A DNA stretch of 64,000 bases from Collinsella sp. AM18-10 (GCF_003471585.1 NZ_QRJO01000001.1:248001-312000); one strand, 5' to 3'; positions 29,186 to 40,846 are shown, counted from the first letter of the stretch. Notes: generated from the letters alone by a model not told the origin. A program made the numbers and translations.

Positions 29186-29364
29186 GACATTCCTCCCAAC
29201 AAGCGGCACCGCGCTTCCCGACGCGGTGCACGTCGTAACAATAAGGCCATACTAGCCGATAACGAACACCCCCGGGAAAGCAAAGGCGCAATCGGCTCGA
29301 TTTAACGTCCGAACGGTTTACCGGTGCGCCCAACGCGCAATAAAACGTTCCGCCGCATCGTAAT

Positions 29365-29397
29365 AAAAAAGGGCGGCCGGATAACCCGACCACCCTT
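29365..29397 (-). terminator. Terminator after crr
   Basis: On the minus strand AAGGGTGGTCGG pairs with CCGGCCGCCCTT (two G-U pairs) around GTTAT, followed by TTTTTTATTA. A good intrinsic terminator for the EIIA-Glc gene. Confidence 0.82.
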
Positions 29398-29420
29398 GCA
29401 CATCCTTTGGATGCCGAAGT

Positions 29421-29957
29421 TTACTTGCGGACGACCTTAACGATGGCGTCACCGGCGGCGACAGCGGAGTCGGCCTCGACGGCGAGTTCGACATCGGCAA
29501 ACTCGGCGGTGTTGGACACAGCAACGACGACGCAGTCCTTGTAGCCGGCAGCGGCGATCTTGGCGCGGTCGATCTTGAGCATGGGCTGGCCGGCCTTCAC
29601 GACGTCGTCGGCCTTGACGAAGCCCTCGAAGCCGTCGCCGTTCATGTTGACGGTATCGACGCCAACGTGCACCAGAACCTCGATGCCGCTATCGGACTGC
29701 AGGCCCACGGCGTGACCCATGGTGACGGTCACCTTGCCGTCGCAGGGAGCGTAGACCAGATCGTCCTCGGGCCACACGGCGCAGCCCTTGCCCAGGACCT
29801 CGCCGCCAAAGACGGGATCGGGCACGTCGGCCATCTTGATGACCTTGCCCTTGACGGGCGAGCACAGCACGTCGGCGCCGGCAGAAGCAGAGATGGAGGA
29901 CGGAGCAGCGGCAGTCGCGGGCTCAGCCTTCTTCTTGAACATGTCAAACAGACCCAT
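29421..29957 (-). CDS. crr: PTS glucose-type EIIA (Crr)
   Basis: 178 aa from the ATG at 29957 (GAGGAG upstream). The soluble EIIA-Glc beta-sandwich is evident with the two active-site histidines His82 (MGHAVGLQ) and His97 (EVLVHVGVDTVNMNG). The N-terminal amphipathic start MGLFDMFKKK resembles E. coli Crr. It is a stand-alone IIA. It could supply phosphate to EIIBC proteins lacking their own IIA domain, such as those at 45649 and 63410. It is downstream of the GH1 gene of the opposite operon order on the same strand, but has its own terminator. Confidence 0.93.
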   Translation of the reverse strand: MGLFDMFKKKAEPATAAAPSSISASAGADVLCSPVKGKVIKMADVPDPVFGGEVLGKGCAVWPEDDLVYAPCDGKVTVTMGHAVGLQSDSGIEVLVHVGVDTVNMNGDGFEGFVKADDVVKAGQPMLKIDRAKIAAAGYKDCVVVAVSNTAEFADVELAVEADSAVAAGDAIVKVVRK

Positions 29958-30097
29958 ACGTTTTCTCCTCTTGATTAAGCGCAACGTTGTGCGCATGCCT
30001 ATGGTGATTATAGTGCCAAATGGTTCAAATGCTAAGGTGGGGACTCGAATCGCGAGCCCATCCCAACGCTTTTCCCCGGTGGCACTCATATTGTCGA

Positions 30098-32706
<2,609 letters not shown>

Positions 32707-32752
32707 GGCTTGCCAATCGTTGATTTAGTCATAGTTCATCGTGATTCAGATA

Positions 32753-32781
32753 TTAGCAGAACGCGCCGACGCGTCCATAAT
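32753..32781 (+). promoter_or_regulatory. Candidate promoter of the large glycosidase gene
   Basis: TTAGCA (32753-32758) and CATAAT (32776-32781) are separated by 17 bases, about 40 bases before the ATG. The intergenic region is shared with the divergent araC-type gene. Confidence 0.4.
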
Positions 32782-32820
32782 CTGTGCTATGCAGCAGATC
32801 GATCGAGCCAAGGAGGATCC

Positions 32821-35412
32821 ATGACCGCGCACTATCAGCAGGTGCTCGAGGGTACATACGACAACCATGTGCTTCCGTTTTTGTGGATGAAGGGCGAGAG
32901 CCATAAGACCATTGCCGAGTATCTGGAGAAGATCGCCGGCGCCGACATCCACGAGGTCTGTCTCGAAAGCCGCCCACACCCCGATTTTTGCGGCGAGGGC
33001 TGGTGGCGCAACTTGCGCTTTGTCATTGACGAGTGCAGGCAGCTGGGCCTTAAGCTCTGGATCTTGGACGACGCGCACTTCCCCACGGGCTTTGCCAACG
33101 GCGCCGTCAAGGAGGCCGTGCCCGAGCTCCGCAAGATCGTGCTCACGCACCGCACGTTCGACATCGTGGGCCCCACGTCCGCCGCGAGCATCGCGCTCGC
33201 CAACATGCTCGACAAAACGGAGCGCTTCTACGGCGTGACATTTATGCAGGACGGCAGCCCCGTCGACGTCGCTTACCGAGTAATCGACGATGCAGACGGC
33301 AACCCCAGCCGCCTGGTCTTCGATGCACCTGCGGGCCTCACGCAGGCATGCGTGATGTTCACGAGCGGCAAGACCTCCTACAACGAGGACTACATCAATA
33401 TGGTCGACCGCGCCTCGGTGGCGCAGCTCATCGATGCTGTCTACGAGCCGCATTTTGAGCATCTGGGCGATGAGTTTGGCAAGACCATCTTGGGCTTTTT
33501 CTCCGATGAGCCCGGATTTGCCAACGAGAAGGGCACCACGGGCCCCGATGGCATCTCGGACACGCTCATCGGCAAGGCCACCGCGCCCCTACCCTGGTCG
33601 GCCGAGCTTGAGCGTCGCCTGCGCGCGGCACTGGGCGAGCGCTACCTGGCCGAGCTCCCGCACCTGTGGGACCGCGAGCCGGCCGGCGCGCACGTACGCC
33701 ACGTCTATATGGACATCGCGAGCACCCTCTATAAGGAGTGCTTCTGCGACCAGCTCGGAGACTGGTGCCGCGCGCGCGGCGTGCAGTACATCGGCCACGT
33801 TATCGAGGACAAGGACTGCCACGCGCGCCTGGGCGTGGGCGCCGGGCACTACTTCCGCGCCGTGGGCGGTCAGGACATGGCGGGCGTCGACATCGTGATC
33901 AACCAGCTGGTACCCGGCATGGACCGCGGCCTTCACAGCTACGGACGCGGCGTGTGGGACCTCGAGTTCTATAACTACGTGCTGCCCAAGCTGGGCTCCT
34001 CGGCAGCACACCTCGACCCCAAAAAGCAGGGGCGCTGCATGGCCGAGGTCTTTGGCGCATTTGGATGGCACGAAGGCCTACGCGAGATGAAGTGGATCGC
34101 CGATCATTTTTTGGTGCGCGGCGTCAATTGGTTTGTGCCGCATGCCTTTAGCATGGCCGCCTTCCCCGACTGGGACTGCCCGCCGCATTTCTATGCGCAT
34201 GGCCAAAACCCCCAGTTTGCACACTTTGGGCAGCTTATGAGCTACATGAACCGTACGGCGAGCCTGCTGAGCGGCGGGCGCGCAACGACCCCGGTGGCGC
34301 TTCTCTACCATGCGGACGCCGAGTGGGCAGGCGAGGCGAACTTTATGCAGCATGCCGCCTCCAAGCTTATGCGCGCGCAGGTCGACTTTGACATCGTGCC
34401 GGCAGAGGCATTTGAGGACGCAGGGCGCTATGCCGTTGAAATTGCCGCAGACGGTAGTGGCTTTAGCGTGAACGGCCAGGCATACCGCTGCCTGGTGATG
34501 CCCGGAGCCGAGTTTGTCGGCGAAGCCGTGCTCGACTTTGCCGTGCGTGCCGCAGCCGCAGGTGTTGCCGTGTACGCGCTGGATGAGTTGCCGAACAAGC
34601 GCTACGACGGTGACACTGCAGGTCGCGAGGGCTTTGCCTCCCTGGATGCAGCCGCGGTCGCCGGCATCAAGCTCCTGGCGACCACCGAGCTCGCAGACAC
34701 ACTTGCCAACACCGGCATGCAGACCGTGGTTTGCGCCGAGCCCCAGCCCTGGCTGCGCGCACTGCGCTACGAGCGGGCGGGCGAGACCTATCTGATGCTC
34801 GTCAACGAGCATCCCAAGCAGGGTATCTCCACTCAGATTGCGCTTGCCGACGGCACACCCGTTGCAGGCGCGCGCCTCGATCTGCTCAACGGCACCGAGC
34901 CCGCCGCCTTTGACGGCACGCTCGAGCTGGCTCCCTACGAGAGCTGCATCGTGGTCCTTGGGGCTACAGGTTCCGTTGCTGTGGCAACCGCCGAAGACGA
35001 AGCCACATGCGTCGACGGGCCCTGGGCGGTTGCCTTCTCTGCCCCTGGTACCGATGCCTTTGGCGAGTCTGTTGAGCTTGCAGACCTGCACGACCTTTCC
35101 TCGGCCGAGTTCCCCGGCAAGGCCGGCACGTTCCGCTACCAGGCCTCCTTTGTCCTGGGCGAAGCGGCCAGCCGCGCTGTCATCGACCTTGGGGAGGTCT
35201 TTGAGACCGCAACCGTCACCCTCGACGGCAAATCCCTCGGCACCCGCATCTGTCCGCCTTACCGCTTTGAGGCCGCCGCACTTTTAGCCAGTGAGCACGC
35301 GCTCACGATCGATATCATCAACACCCTCGACCACGCCGTCCCCGACGTGTTCGGCATGACCGAGCCCTCCGAGCCCAGCGGTCTCTTGGGGCCCGTACGC
35401 GTGCTCGGGTAA
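32821..35412 (+). CDS. Large glycoside hydrolase, GH106/rhamnosidase-like
   Basis: 863 aa from the ATG at 32821 (AAGGAGG upstream); an open frame to 32362 has no RBS and runs through the divergent gene. An N-terminal TIM-barrel-like region (LPFLWMKGESHKTIAEYLEKI ... GLKLWILDDAHFPTGFANG) resembles the GH106 clan. FFSDEPGF around residue 225 and HVIEDKDCH around 325 may hold catalytic acids. The C-terminus is a galactose-binding-like beta domain (RYQASFVLGEAASRAVIDLGEV ... LDGKSLG). No signal peptide, so it acts in the cytoplasm, perhaps on imported oligosaccharides. Family assignment is tentative and the substrate unknown. Confidence 0.7.
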   Translation: MTAHYQQVLEGTYDNHVLPFLWMKGESHKTIAEYLEKIAGADIHEVCLESRPHPDFCGEGWWRNLRFVIDECRQLGLKLWILDDAHFPTGFANGAVKEAVPELRKIVLTHRTFDIVGPTSAASIALANMLDKTERFYGVTFMQDGSPVDVAYRVIDDADGNPSRLVFDAPAGLTQACVMFTSGKTSYNEDYINMVDRASVAQLIDAVYEPHFEHLGDEFGKTILGFFSDEPGFANEKGTTGPDGISDTLIGKATAPLPWSAELERRLRAALGERYLAELPHLWDREPAGAHVRHVYMDIASTLYKECFCDQLGDWCRARGVQYIGHVIEDKDCHARLGVGAGHYFRAVGGQDMAGVDIVINQLVPGMDRGLHSYGRGVWDLEFYNYVLPKLGSSAAHLDPKKQGRCMAEVFGAFGWHEGLREMKWIADHFLVRGVNWFVPHAFSMAAFPDWDCPPHFYAHGQNPQFAHFGQLMSYMNRTASLLSGGRATTPVALLYHADAEWAGEANFMQHAASKLMRAQVDFDIVPAEAFEDAGRYAVEIAADGSGFSVNGQAYRCLVMPGAEFVGEAVLDFAVRAAAAGVAVYALDELPNKRYDGDTAGREGFASLDAAAVAGIKLLATTELADTLANTGMQTVVCAEPQPWLRALRYERAGETYLMLVNEHPKQGISTQIALADGTPVAGARLDLLNGTEPAAFDGTLELAPYESCIVVLGATGSVAVATAEDEATCVDGPWAVAFSAPGTDAFGESVELADLHDLSSAEFPGKAGTFRYQASFVLGEAASRAVIDLGEVFETATVTLDGKSLGTRICPPYRFEAAALLASEHALTIDIINTLDHAVPDVFGMTEPSEPSGLLGPVRVLG

Positions 35413-35578
35413 CGCCCCGGGCGCAAACGGCCCAACAAGGACAGCGCCCCTATGTTGAGCCCGCGCAGCGTCGAGCGGTCCGTCGTTCATAGACCGGCGG
35501 ACCAAAACTCCCAGCCAAGCCGAACGTTTTATTTATCGCTATGATTGGTTTATCGCGACGCAAACGCATAGGAGCCAT

Positions 35579-36433
35579 ATGGATATCAGGCGGAAGATCA
35601 CGCAGGGCAAAAGCCTCACCCCCACCGAGCAACAACTTGGGCGAACGGCCCTCGCCATGGGCGAGGATGTGCGCGGGCTTTCCATTAAGGAATTTGCCGC
35701 GTGCGCCAACGTTTCGGTCGCGAGCGTGCACCGCTTTTGCAAAAAGCTCGGCCTCGAGGGATTCAAAGACCTCAAGGTCGAGCTCATCCGCCAGGCGACC
35801 GAGGCGGGCAACCGGCGCGACGTGGACATCAACTTTCCCTTCGATGCCACCTCCACCCCTGCGCAGGTGATGGAGCGCATGGAGGGGCTCTACCAGACCA
35901 CCTTGGCCGAAACGCAGGAGCTGCTCGACCCTGCACAGCTCGACCACGCCGCCAAGCTCATCATGCGCGCCGGCACCGTGGACATCTACACGGGCTCGCA
36001 TAACCTGTATCCAGCGGGAATGTTCCGCGATCGCCTGCTTTCCGCCGGCAAAAGCGCGACGTGCCACGACAGCGTCGAGGCGCAGGTGCGCACGGCGCTC
36101 GCCTCGGGTCCCGACCATGTGGCAATCATCATCTCCTACAGCGGCCTTGCCCCCAACCTCAAGGAGATCTTGCCGATCCTTAGCAGTCGACATGTCCCGG
36201 TCATCGTCATCGGCACGCCGTACTGTGCCCGCATTCACCCCGGCTTTGCCGCCTATCTCACGGTAAGCGACCACGAGAGCATGACGCACCGCATCACGCA
36301 GTTCGCCAGCCATATCGCCGTGCAATACGTACTCGATTCGCTCTATAGCAGCTACTTTGCCAAAGATTTCGCCCGCTGCTCCGAGTTCTTAGAGCGCTCG
36401 TTCCCCTACACCCGCCTGCCCGGACTCAAGTAG
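35579..36433 (+). CDS. RpiR/MurR-family transcriptional regulator
   Basis: 284 aa. N-terminal HTH_6 domain (about 1-75; SIKEFAACANVSVASVHRFCKKLGLEGFKDLKV) is followed by a SIS sugar-phosphate-binding domain (about 115-245; GTVDIYTGSHNLYPAGMFRDRL, VAIIISYSG). Such regulators sense phosphosugars. It starts after GGAGCCAT, 166 bases past the glycosidase gene, in the same direction, so it may control that gene. Confidence 0.9.
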   Translation: MDIRRKITQGKSLTPTEQQLGRTALAMGEDVRGLSIKEFAACANVSVASVHRFCKKLGLEGFKDLKVELIRQATEAGNRRDVDINFPFDATSTPAQVMERMEGLYQTTLAETQELLDPAQLDHAAKLIMRAGTVDIYTGSHNLYPAGMFRDRLLSAGKSATCHDSVEAQVRTALASGPDHVAIIISYSGLAPNLKEILPILSSRHVPVIVIGTPYCARIHPGFAAYLTVSDHESMTHRITQFASHIAVQYVLDSLYSSYFAKDFARCSEFLERSFPYTRLPGLK

Positions 36434-36692
36434 CCATTTAAAAACGTCCCCGATGGCTAACAGCCGACCTAATAACGACTTCTCGTCATTAGGTCGGCCA
36501 TATCAACTCTAATAACTATTTATTCCGTAAACTCGTTATTAGAATCTGACGCAGGAGACCAGGCTCACATGTGGCACCATGGCGAAAAGCAGCTTGCCCC
36601 TGCACGACTAGTCATTGGGGGCGTTCTTAAATGACTAGTCGTTTAAGAACGTCCCCAAGGTGCCGGCAGAAAAGGAACGTCCCCAGGTGCCA
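36434..36692. repeat. Cluster of hairpins and family A repeats
   Basis: Family A core at 36435-36457 (CATTTAAAAACGTCCCCGATGG). Hairpin 36463-36498 pairs GCCGACCTAAT with ATTAGGTCGGC. A second hairpin at 36508-36543 pairs TCTAATAAC with GTTATTAGA. From 36607, two opposed family A cores form GACTAGTCATTGGGGGCGTT ... GTTTAAGAACGTCCCCAAGG, followed by GCCGGCAGAAAAGGAACGTC as at 28391. No gene. Confidence 0.6.
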
Positions 36693-36704
36693 CATCCGGA
36701 GCAA

Positions 36705-36876
36705 GACGACGCCGCAAGTAGAGGACGGACAGCGAGCGGGTCGCATTTGAGACAAGGTGACGTGAAACGAAAGGGCGCTGACCTTCTGGTCGCGCCCTTG
36801 AAGTTGAACGTCAGATTGTCCAAATGCGGCCCGCGTAGCGTCGGCCGGTTCCGCGGTTTGGTAAAACCGCGGAACC
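36705..36876 (-). repeat. 172-bp multi-hairpin element, copy 3 (most diverged)
   Basis: The outer stem is replaced by CGCATTTG / CAAATGCG with further pairing TGACGT / ACGTCA. The inner stem is AAGGGCGC / GCGCCCTT around GACC-TTCT-GGTC. The terminal hairpin is GGTTCCGCGGTTT-GGTA-AAACCGCGGAACC. A single-base bulge 5' of GACC is kept in all three copies (A, A, T). It abuts the pyrE stop codon. Confidence 0.7.
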
Positions 36877-37556
36877 TACTTGGCTCCGTACTGCTCGTAG
36901 TAGGCGTCGATAGCGGTCTTGAGCTCGTCGTCGATGACGACTTTGCCGTCGATCTCGTGGTTGTAGAGGGTCTCGACGACCTCGGCCATGGAGACGATGC
37001 TCGCGACGGGGAAACCGTACTTGGCCTCGATCTCCTTCTGCGCGGTGGTCACGCCACCCTTGCCGACCTCCATGCGGTTGAGGGACACGATGAGGCCCTT
37101 GATCTCGACATCGGCAGCAGCCTTGACCTTGGGATAAGTCTCGTCGATGGACTTACCGCTGGTAGTGACGTCCTCGACCATGACCACGCGGTCGCCGTCC
37201 TGGGGCTCGTAGCCCAGCAGGTTGCCCTTGTCGGCGCCGTGGTCCTTGGCCTCCTTGCGATCGCAGCAGTACTTGACCTCCTTGCCGTACAGCTCGTGGT
37301 AGGCAATTGCGGTCACGACGGCCAGCGGAATACCCTTGTAGGCCGGTCCAAACAGCACGTCAAAGTCGTCGCCATAGTTATCGTGGATGGCCTGGGCGTA
37401 ATACTCGCCCAGCTTTTTGAGCTGATAGCCCGTCACATAGGCGCCGGCGTTCATAAAGAACGGGGACTGACGGCCGCTCTTGAGCGTAAAGCTGCCGAAT
37501 TTAAGAACGTCGGACTCAACCATGAACTTGATGAACTCTTGCTTGTAAGCCTCCAT
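36876..37556 (-). CDS. pyrE: Orotate phosphoribosyltransferase
   Basis: 226 aa from the ATG at 37556 (GAGAGGAG upstream). It converts orotate and PRPP to OMP in pyrimidine synthesis. Marks are FTLKSGRQSPFFMNAGAY, the catalytic lysine region YCCDRKEAKDHG and the PRPP-binding motif RVVMVEDVTTSGKSIDE. It stands alone on the minus strand with other pyr genes elsewhere. The 172-bp element follows its stop codon. Confidence 0.95.
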   Translation of the reverse strand: MEAYKQEFIKFMVESDVLKFGSFTLKSGRQSPFFMNAGAYVTGYQLKKLGEYYAQAIHDNYGDDFDVLFGPAYKGIPLAVVTAIAYHELYGKEVKYCCDRKEAKDHGADKGNLLGYEPQDGDRVVMVEDVTTSGKSIDETYPKVKAAADVEIKGLIVSLNRMEVGKGGVTTAQKEIEAKYGFPVASIVSMAEVVETLYNHEIDGKVVIDDELKTAIDAYYEQYGAK

Positions 37557-37685
37557 GCGGGCTCCTCTCGTAATCGCGTACGTGCCTTCCAGTTTAGCGC
37601 AGGCAGGGCGCGTTGCGGGCGCGCTTTGGGGCCTCGGCATTCTGTAAAGGCTTTGTCAGGGGCAATGGTTTTCCAAACATTGGGG

Positions 37686-37715
37686 TTGACACGGCAAACC
37701 CCCTCATCAAGAATA
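37686..37715 (+). promoter_or_regulatory. Candidate promoter upstream of the mgtA leader
   Basis: TTGACA (37686-37691) is followed 17-18 bases later by AAGAAT/AGAATA (37109-37115 in this line's numbering is 37709-37715). It lies 65 bases upstream of the leader ORF. Confidence 0.5.
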
Positions 37716-37780
37716 CGGGCGGATTGTAACGGGTACGAGATACCCAAAGCGCGCCGCGCCCGGCCTTAAGGAGGTGTGCC

Positions 37781-37852
37781 ATGGAAGGCAGTCATAGTCG
37801 AAAAACCTGCATGTCGCCCTCGGCACGCCGCGAGGATTCCGCGCACGCATAA
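37781..37852 (+). CDS. 23-aa leader peptide upstream of mgtA
   Basis: A very strong ribosome binding site (TTAAGGAGGTGTGCC) precedes an ATG opening a 24-codon frame, MEGSHSRKTCMSPSARREDS plus three residues. It ends 139 bases before mgtA, downstream of the TTGACA promoter. The sequence is rich in Arg, Ser and His and does not look like a folded protein. Short upstream ORFs control mgtA in enterobacteria (mgtL), so a regulatory leader is plausible; it could also be a decayed gene start. A family D palindrome lies between it and mgtA. Confidence 0.5.
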   Translation: MEGSHSRKTCMSPSARREDSAHA

Positions 37853-37873
37853 GCGCCAACAGCCGATCGTCAA

Positions 37874-37909
37874 AACCACCACAAAGGTGCCTGTCCCTTT
37901 GTGGCGGTT
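37874..37909. repeat. Family D palindrome
   Basis: AACCACCACAAAG ... CTTTGTGGCGGTT with loop GTGCCTGTCC. Copies at 40782-40818 and, inverted, at 61359-61395. Confidence 0.7.
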
Positions 37910-37991
37910 CGAAAGCATGACGTGAGCGACATCTAGGTTTTTTGAAGCACATACGACACGTACGCTAACTCCCTTCAACAAGGAGGACCCT

Positions 37992-40760
37992 ATGCTGATG
38001 CTCAAAACCGCCACGGTACTCGAAGCCATCTCCAAGCGCCGCCACACGGCGCGCCCCGCCGCTCATACCGGCATGTCCAAGAACACCATATTCGCCGCCA
38101 CCCATAGCGCCGAGGATGCCCTCGTGCTGCTCGACGCCATAGCCGACGGCCTCACCGCCGAGCACGCCGCCGAGCGCCTGAGCGCCGTCGGCCCCAACAC
38201 CATCGAAGCGCCGACCAAGACGCTCGCCCGCCGCATCGCCGACGCGTTCGTCGATCCCTTCGCTGGTATCCTCGCCGCCCTCGCACTGGTCTCGCTCTAC
38301 ATCGACGTGCTCGCCGTGCCCGAGCTGCAGCGTGACCCCTCCACGGTCATCGTCATCGGCATCATGCTGCTGGTATCGGGCGGCATGAAGTTTATCCAGG
38401 AAGCCCGCAGCGGCAATGCGGCCGAGGCCCTTAAGGACCTGGTCTCCAACACCTGCTGTGCCCTGCGCGACGGCGAGCGCGTCGAGATCCCCTTCGACGA
38501 GCTCGTCCCCGGCGATGTAATCCGCCTCTCTGCCGGCGACATGGTGCCGGCCGATGCCCGCATCATCACCGCGCGCGACCTGTTTGTGATCGAGTCCGCA
38601 CTCACCGGCGAGAGCGAGGCCGTCGAGAAGACCGCTGCCATCACCGTCGTCGAGGGTGCCGACGGCTCCGCGCTACCACTCTCTGCCTGCAAGAACATCG
38701 TCTTTACCGGCACCTCCGTGCAAAACGGCACCGCCATGGCGCTTGTCGTTGCCACCGGCTCGGACACCTACCTGGGCGGCATCGCCAAGATGCTCAACGG
38801 GCGCGGCGAGAAGAGCGCGTTTGACCGCGGCGTCTCGAGCGTCTCCATGCTGCTCGTGCGCCTCATGCTCGTTATGGCGCCGGCCGTCTTTGCCATCAAC
38901 GCCGCCACCAAGGGCAACGTCATCGATGCGCTGTTGTTCGCCACGAGCGTGGCCGTGGGCATCACGCCGCAGATGCTTCCCGTCATCGTGACCACGAGCC
39001 TGTCGCAGGGCGCCAAGGACCTCGCCCGCCGCCAGGTTATCGTCAAGGAGCTGCCGGCGATCCAAAACCTCGGCGCGATGGACGTCCTGTGCTGCGACAA
39101 GACCGGCACCCTCACCGAAGACCGCATCGTGCTCGAGCGCTACCTCAACACCGACGGCAACGAGGATGCGCGCGTGCTGCGCCATGCGTTTTTGAACAGC
39201 TTCTTCCAGACCGGCCTCAAAAACCTTATCGACCTGGCCGTCATCGACCGTGCCGATGTGACGCCCTCGACCGTCGTGCCCGATTCTATGCTGGGCCAGA
39301 GCCTGCGCGACCGCTATACCAAGGTCGACGAGGTGCCCTTCGATTTCTCGCGCCGTCGCCTGAGCGTAGTTGTCGCCGACGCCCAGGGCAAAACCCAGAT
39401 GGTCACCAAGGGGGCTGCCGAGGAAATGCTCGAGATCTGCTCCTTTGTCGAGGTCGACGGCGCCGCCCAGCCGTTCACCGAAGATAAGCTCGCCCAGATT
39501 CGCAAGCAGGTCGCCGGGCTCAACGCCGAGGGCCTGCGCGTGATTGCCGTGGCGCAGAAGACCAATCCGCGCTGCGTGGGCGAATTTGGCATCGCCGACG
39601 AGTGCGACATGGTGCTGATGGGCTTTTTGGCCTTCCTCGATCCGCCCAAAGCAAGTGCCACGGGCGCCGTCGCCACCCTCGAGGCCAAGGGCGTCGCCGT
39701 TAAGGTCCTGACCGGCGATAACGACCGTGTCGCCGCCACCATCTGCGAGCAGATCGGTATCGACGCGAGCAACGTCTTGCTGGGCTCCGAGATCGATGCG
39801 CTCGACGATGCCGAGCTTGCCGAGCGCGCCGAGCACACCCACCTCTTCGCCAAGCTCTCGCCACTGCAGAAGGCGCGCCTGGTGCGCGTCATGCGCGAGC
39901 TGCTCGACCACACTGTGGGCTTTATGGGCGACGGCATCAACGACGCCGCCGCCATGCGTGCGAGCGACTGCGGCATCTCGGTCGATTCGGCCGTCGACAT
40001 CGCCAAGGAATCCGCCGATATCATCTTGCTCCAGAAAGACCTGGGCGTGCTCGAGCGCGGCATCATCGAAGGCCGCCGCACCTACGGCAACCTGCTCAAG
40101 TACCTCAAGACCACGGTGAGCTCCAACTTTGGCAACGTGCTATCCGTGACCGTCGCGAGCCTGTTCTTGCCATTCTTGCCCATGAGCGCTCTGCAGTTGG
40201 TGCTGCTGTCGCTGGTCTACGAGATCGTGTGCATCGCGCTGCCGTGGGACACCGTCGACGACGCCTGGACTGCCCGTCCGCGTGCTTGGGACGCCGCGTC
40301 CATCAAGGGCTTTATGCTCGAGCTGGGCCCCGTGAGCTCACTGTTTGATATCGCGACTTTCGCCGCGCTCTTCTTTGTGGTGTGCCCCGCCGCCGTGGGC
40401 GCAAGCTGGGCAGAGCTTGCCGCTATAGGCGACGTCGCAGGCATGGCGGCCTTTACGGCGCTCTTCCAGAGCGGTTGGTTTGTCGAGTCCATGTGGTCGC
40501 AGACGCTCGTGGTCCACATGCTGCGCTCCCCGCGCCTGCCACGCCCGCGCGACCACGCCGCGCCCGCGCTGTGCCTCCTCACCGTGCTGGGCCTGGTGCT
40601 CGTCACCTGGCTGCCGGCAAGCCCCATCGCCGATGCGCTAGACCTCATGCCGCTGCCGCCGAGCTTCTTCGCGCTGCTCGTCAGCATCGTCGCCGCCTAC
40701 ATCGCACTCACCCAGCTGGCCAAGCGCCGCTACATCGCCCGCCACGGCGAACTGCTGTAA
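37992..40760 (+). CDS. mgtA: Magnesium-transporting P-type ATPase MgtA
   Basis: 922 aa, P-type IIIB. The actuator motif LTGESEAVEK, phosphorylation motif CDKTGTLTED (Asp369), nucleotide-binding region MVTKGAAEEMLEIC and hinge GDGINDAAAMR are intact, with about ten membrane segments including the C-terminal six. It imports Mg2+ with ATP. The start follows AAGGAGGACCCT. No M-box riboswitch is recognisable upstream, but a short leader ORF is. Confidence 0.94.
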   Translation: MLMLKTATVLEAISKRRHTARPAAHTGMSKNTIFAATHSAEDALVLLDAIADGLTAEHAAERLSAVGPNTIEAPTKTLARRIADAFVDPFAGILAALALVSLYIDVLAVPELQRDPSTVIVIGIMLLVSGGMKFIQEARSGNAAEALKDLVSNTCCALRDGERVEIPFDELVPGDVIRLSAGDMVPADARIITARDLFVIESALTGESEAVEKTAAITVVEGADGSALPLSACKNIVFTGTSVQNGTAMALVVATGSDTYLGGIAKMLNGRGEKSAFDRGVSSVSMLLVRLMLVMAPAVFAINAATKGNVIDALLFATSVAVGITPQMLPVIVTTSLSQGAKDLARRQVIVKELPAIQNLGAMDVLCCDKTGTLTEDRIVLERYLNTDGNEDARVLRHAFLNSFFQTGLKNLIDLAVIDRADVTPSTVVPDSMLGQSLRDRYTKVDEVPFDFSRRRLSVVVADAQGKTQMVTKGAAEEMLEICSFVEVDGAAQPFTEDKLAQIRKQVAGLNAEGLRVIAVAQKTNPRCVGEFGIADECDMVLMGFLAFLDPPKASATGAVATLEAKGVAVKVLTGDNDRVAATICEQIGIDASNVLLGSEIDALDDAELAERAEHTHLFAKLSPLQKARLVRVMRELLDHTVGFMGDGINDAAAMRASDCGISVDSAVDIAKESADIILLQKDLGVLERGIIEGRRTYGNLLKYLKTTVSSNFGNVLSVTVASLFLPFLPMSALQLVLLSLVYEIVCIALPWDTVDDAWTARPRAWDAASIKGFMLELGPVSSLFDIATFAALFFVVCPAAVGASWAELAAIGDVAGMAAFTALFQSGWFVESMWSQTLVVHMLRSPRLPRPRDHAAPALCLLTVLGLVLVTWLPASPIADALDLMPLPPSFFALLVSIVAAYIALTQLAKRRYIARHGELL

Positions 40761-40781
40761 CTCCACAGGCGCTCCCGTCAA

Positions 40782-40818
40782 AACCACCACAAAGGTGCCT
40801 GTCCCCTTTGTGGTGGTT
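40782..40818. repeat. Family D palindrome
   Basis: AACCACCACAAAG ... CTTTGTGGTGGTT with loop GTGCCTGTCCC, right after the mgtA stop. It may also act as an mRNA 3' hairpin. Confidence 0.7.
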
Positions 40819-40846
40819 CGCGCTGGCAGTGGCTGCCCAAAACAGC

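Noticed and set aside
30030..30070. tRNA-like GGGACTCGAATCGCGAGCCC
   Set aside because: Only a T-arm-like phrase; no acceptor, D or anticodon stems around it.
37600..37990. M-box (Mg2+) riboswitch before mgtA
   Set aside because: No conserved M-box stems recognised; only a short ORF and a family D palindrome.
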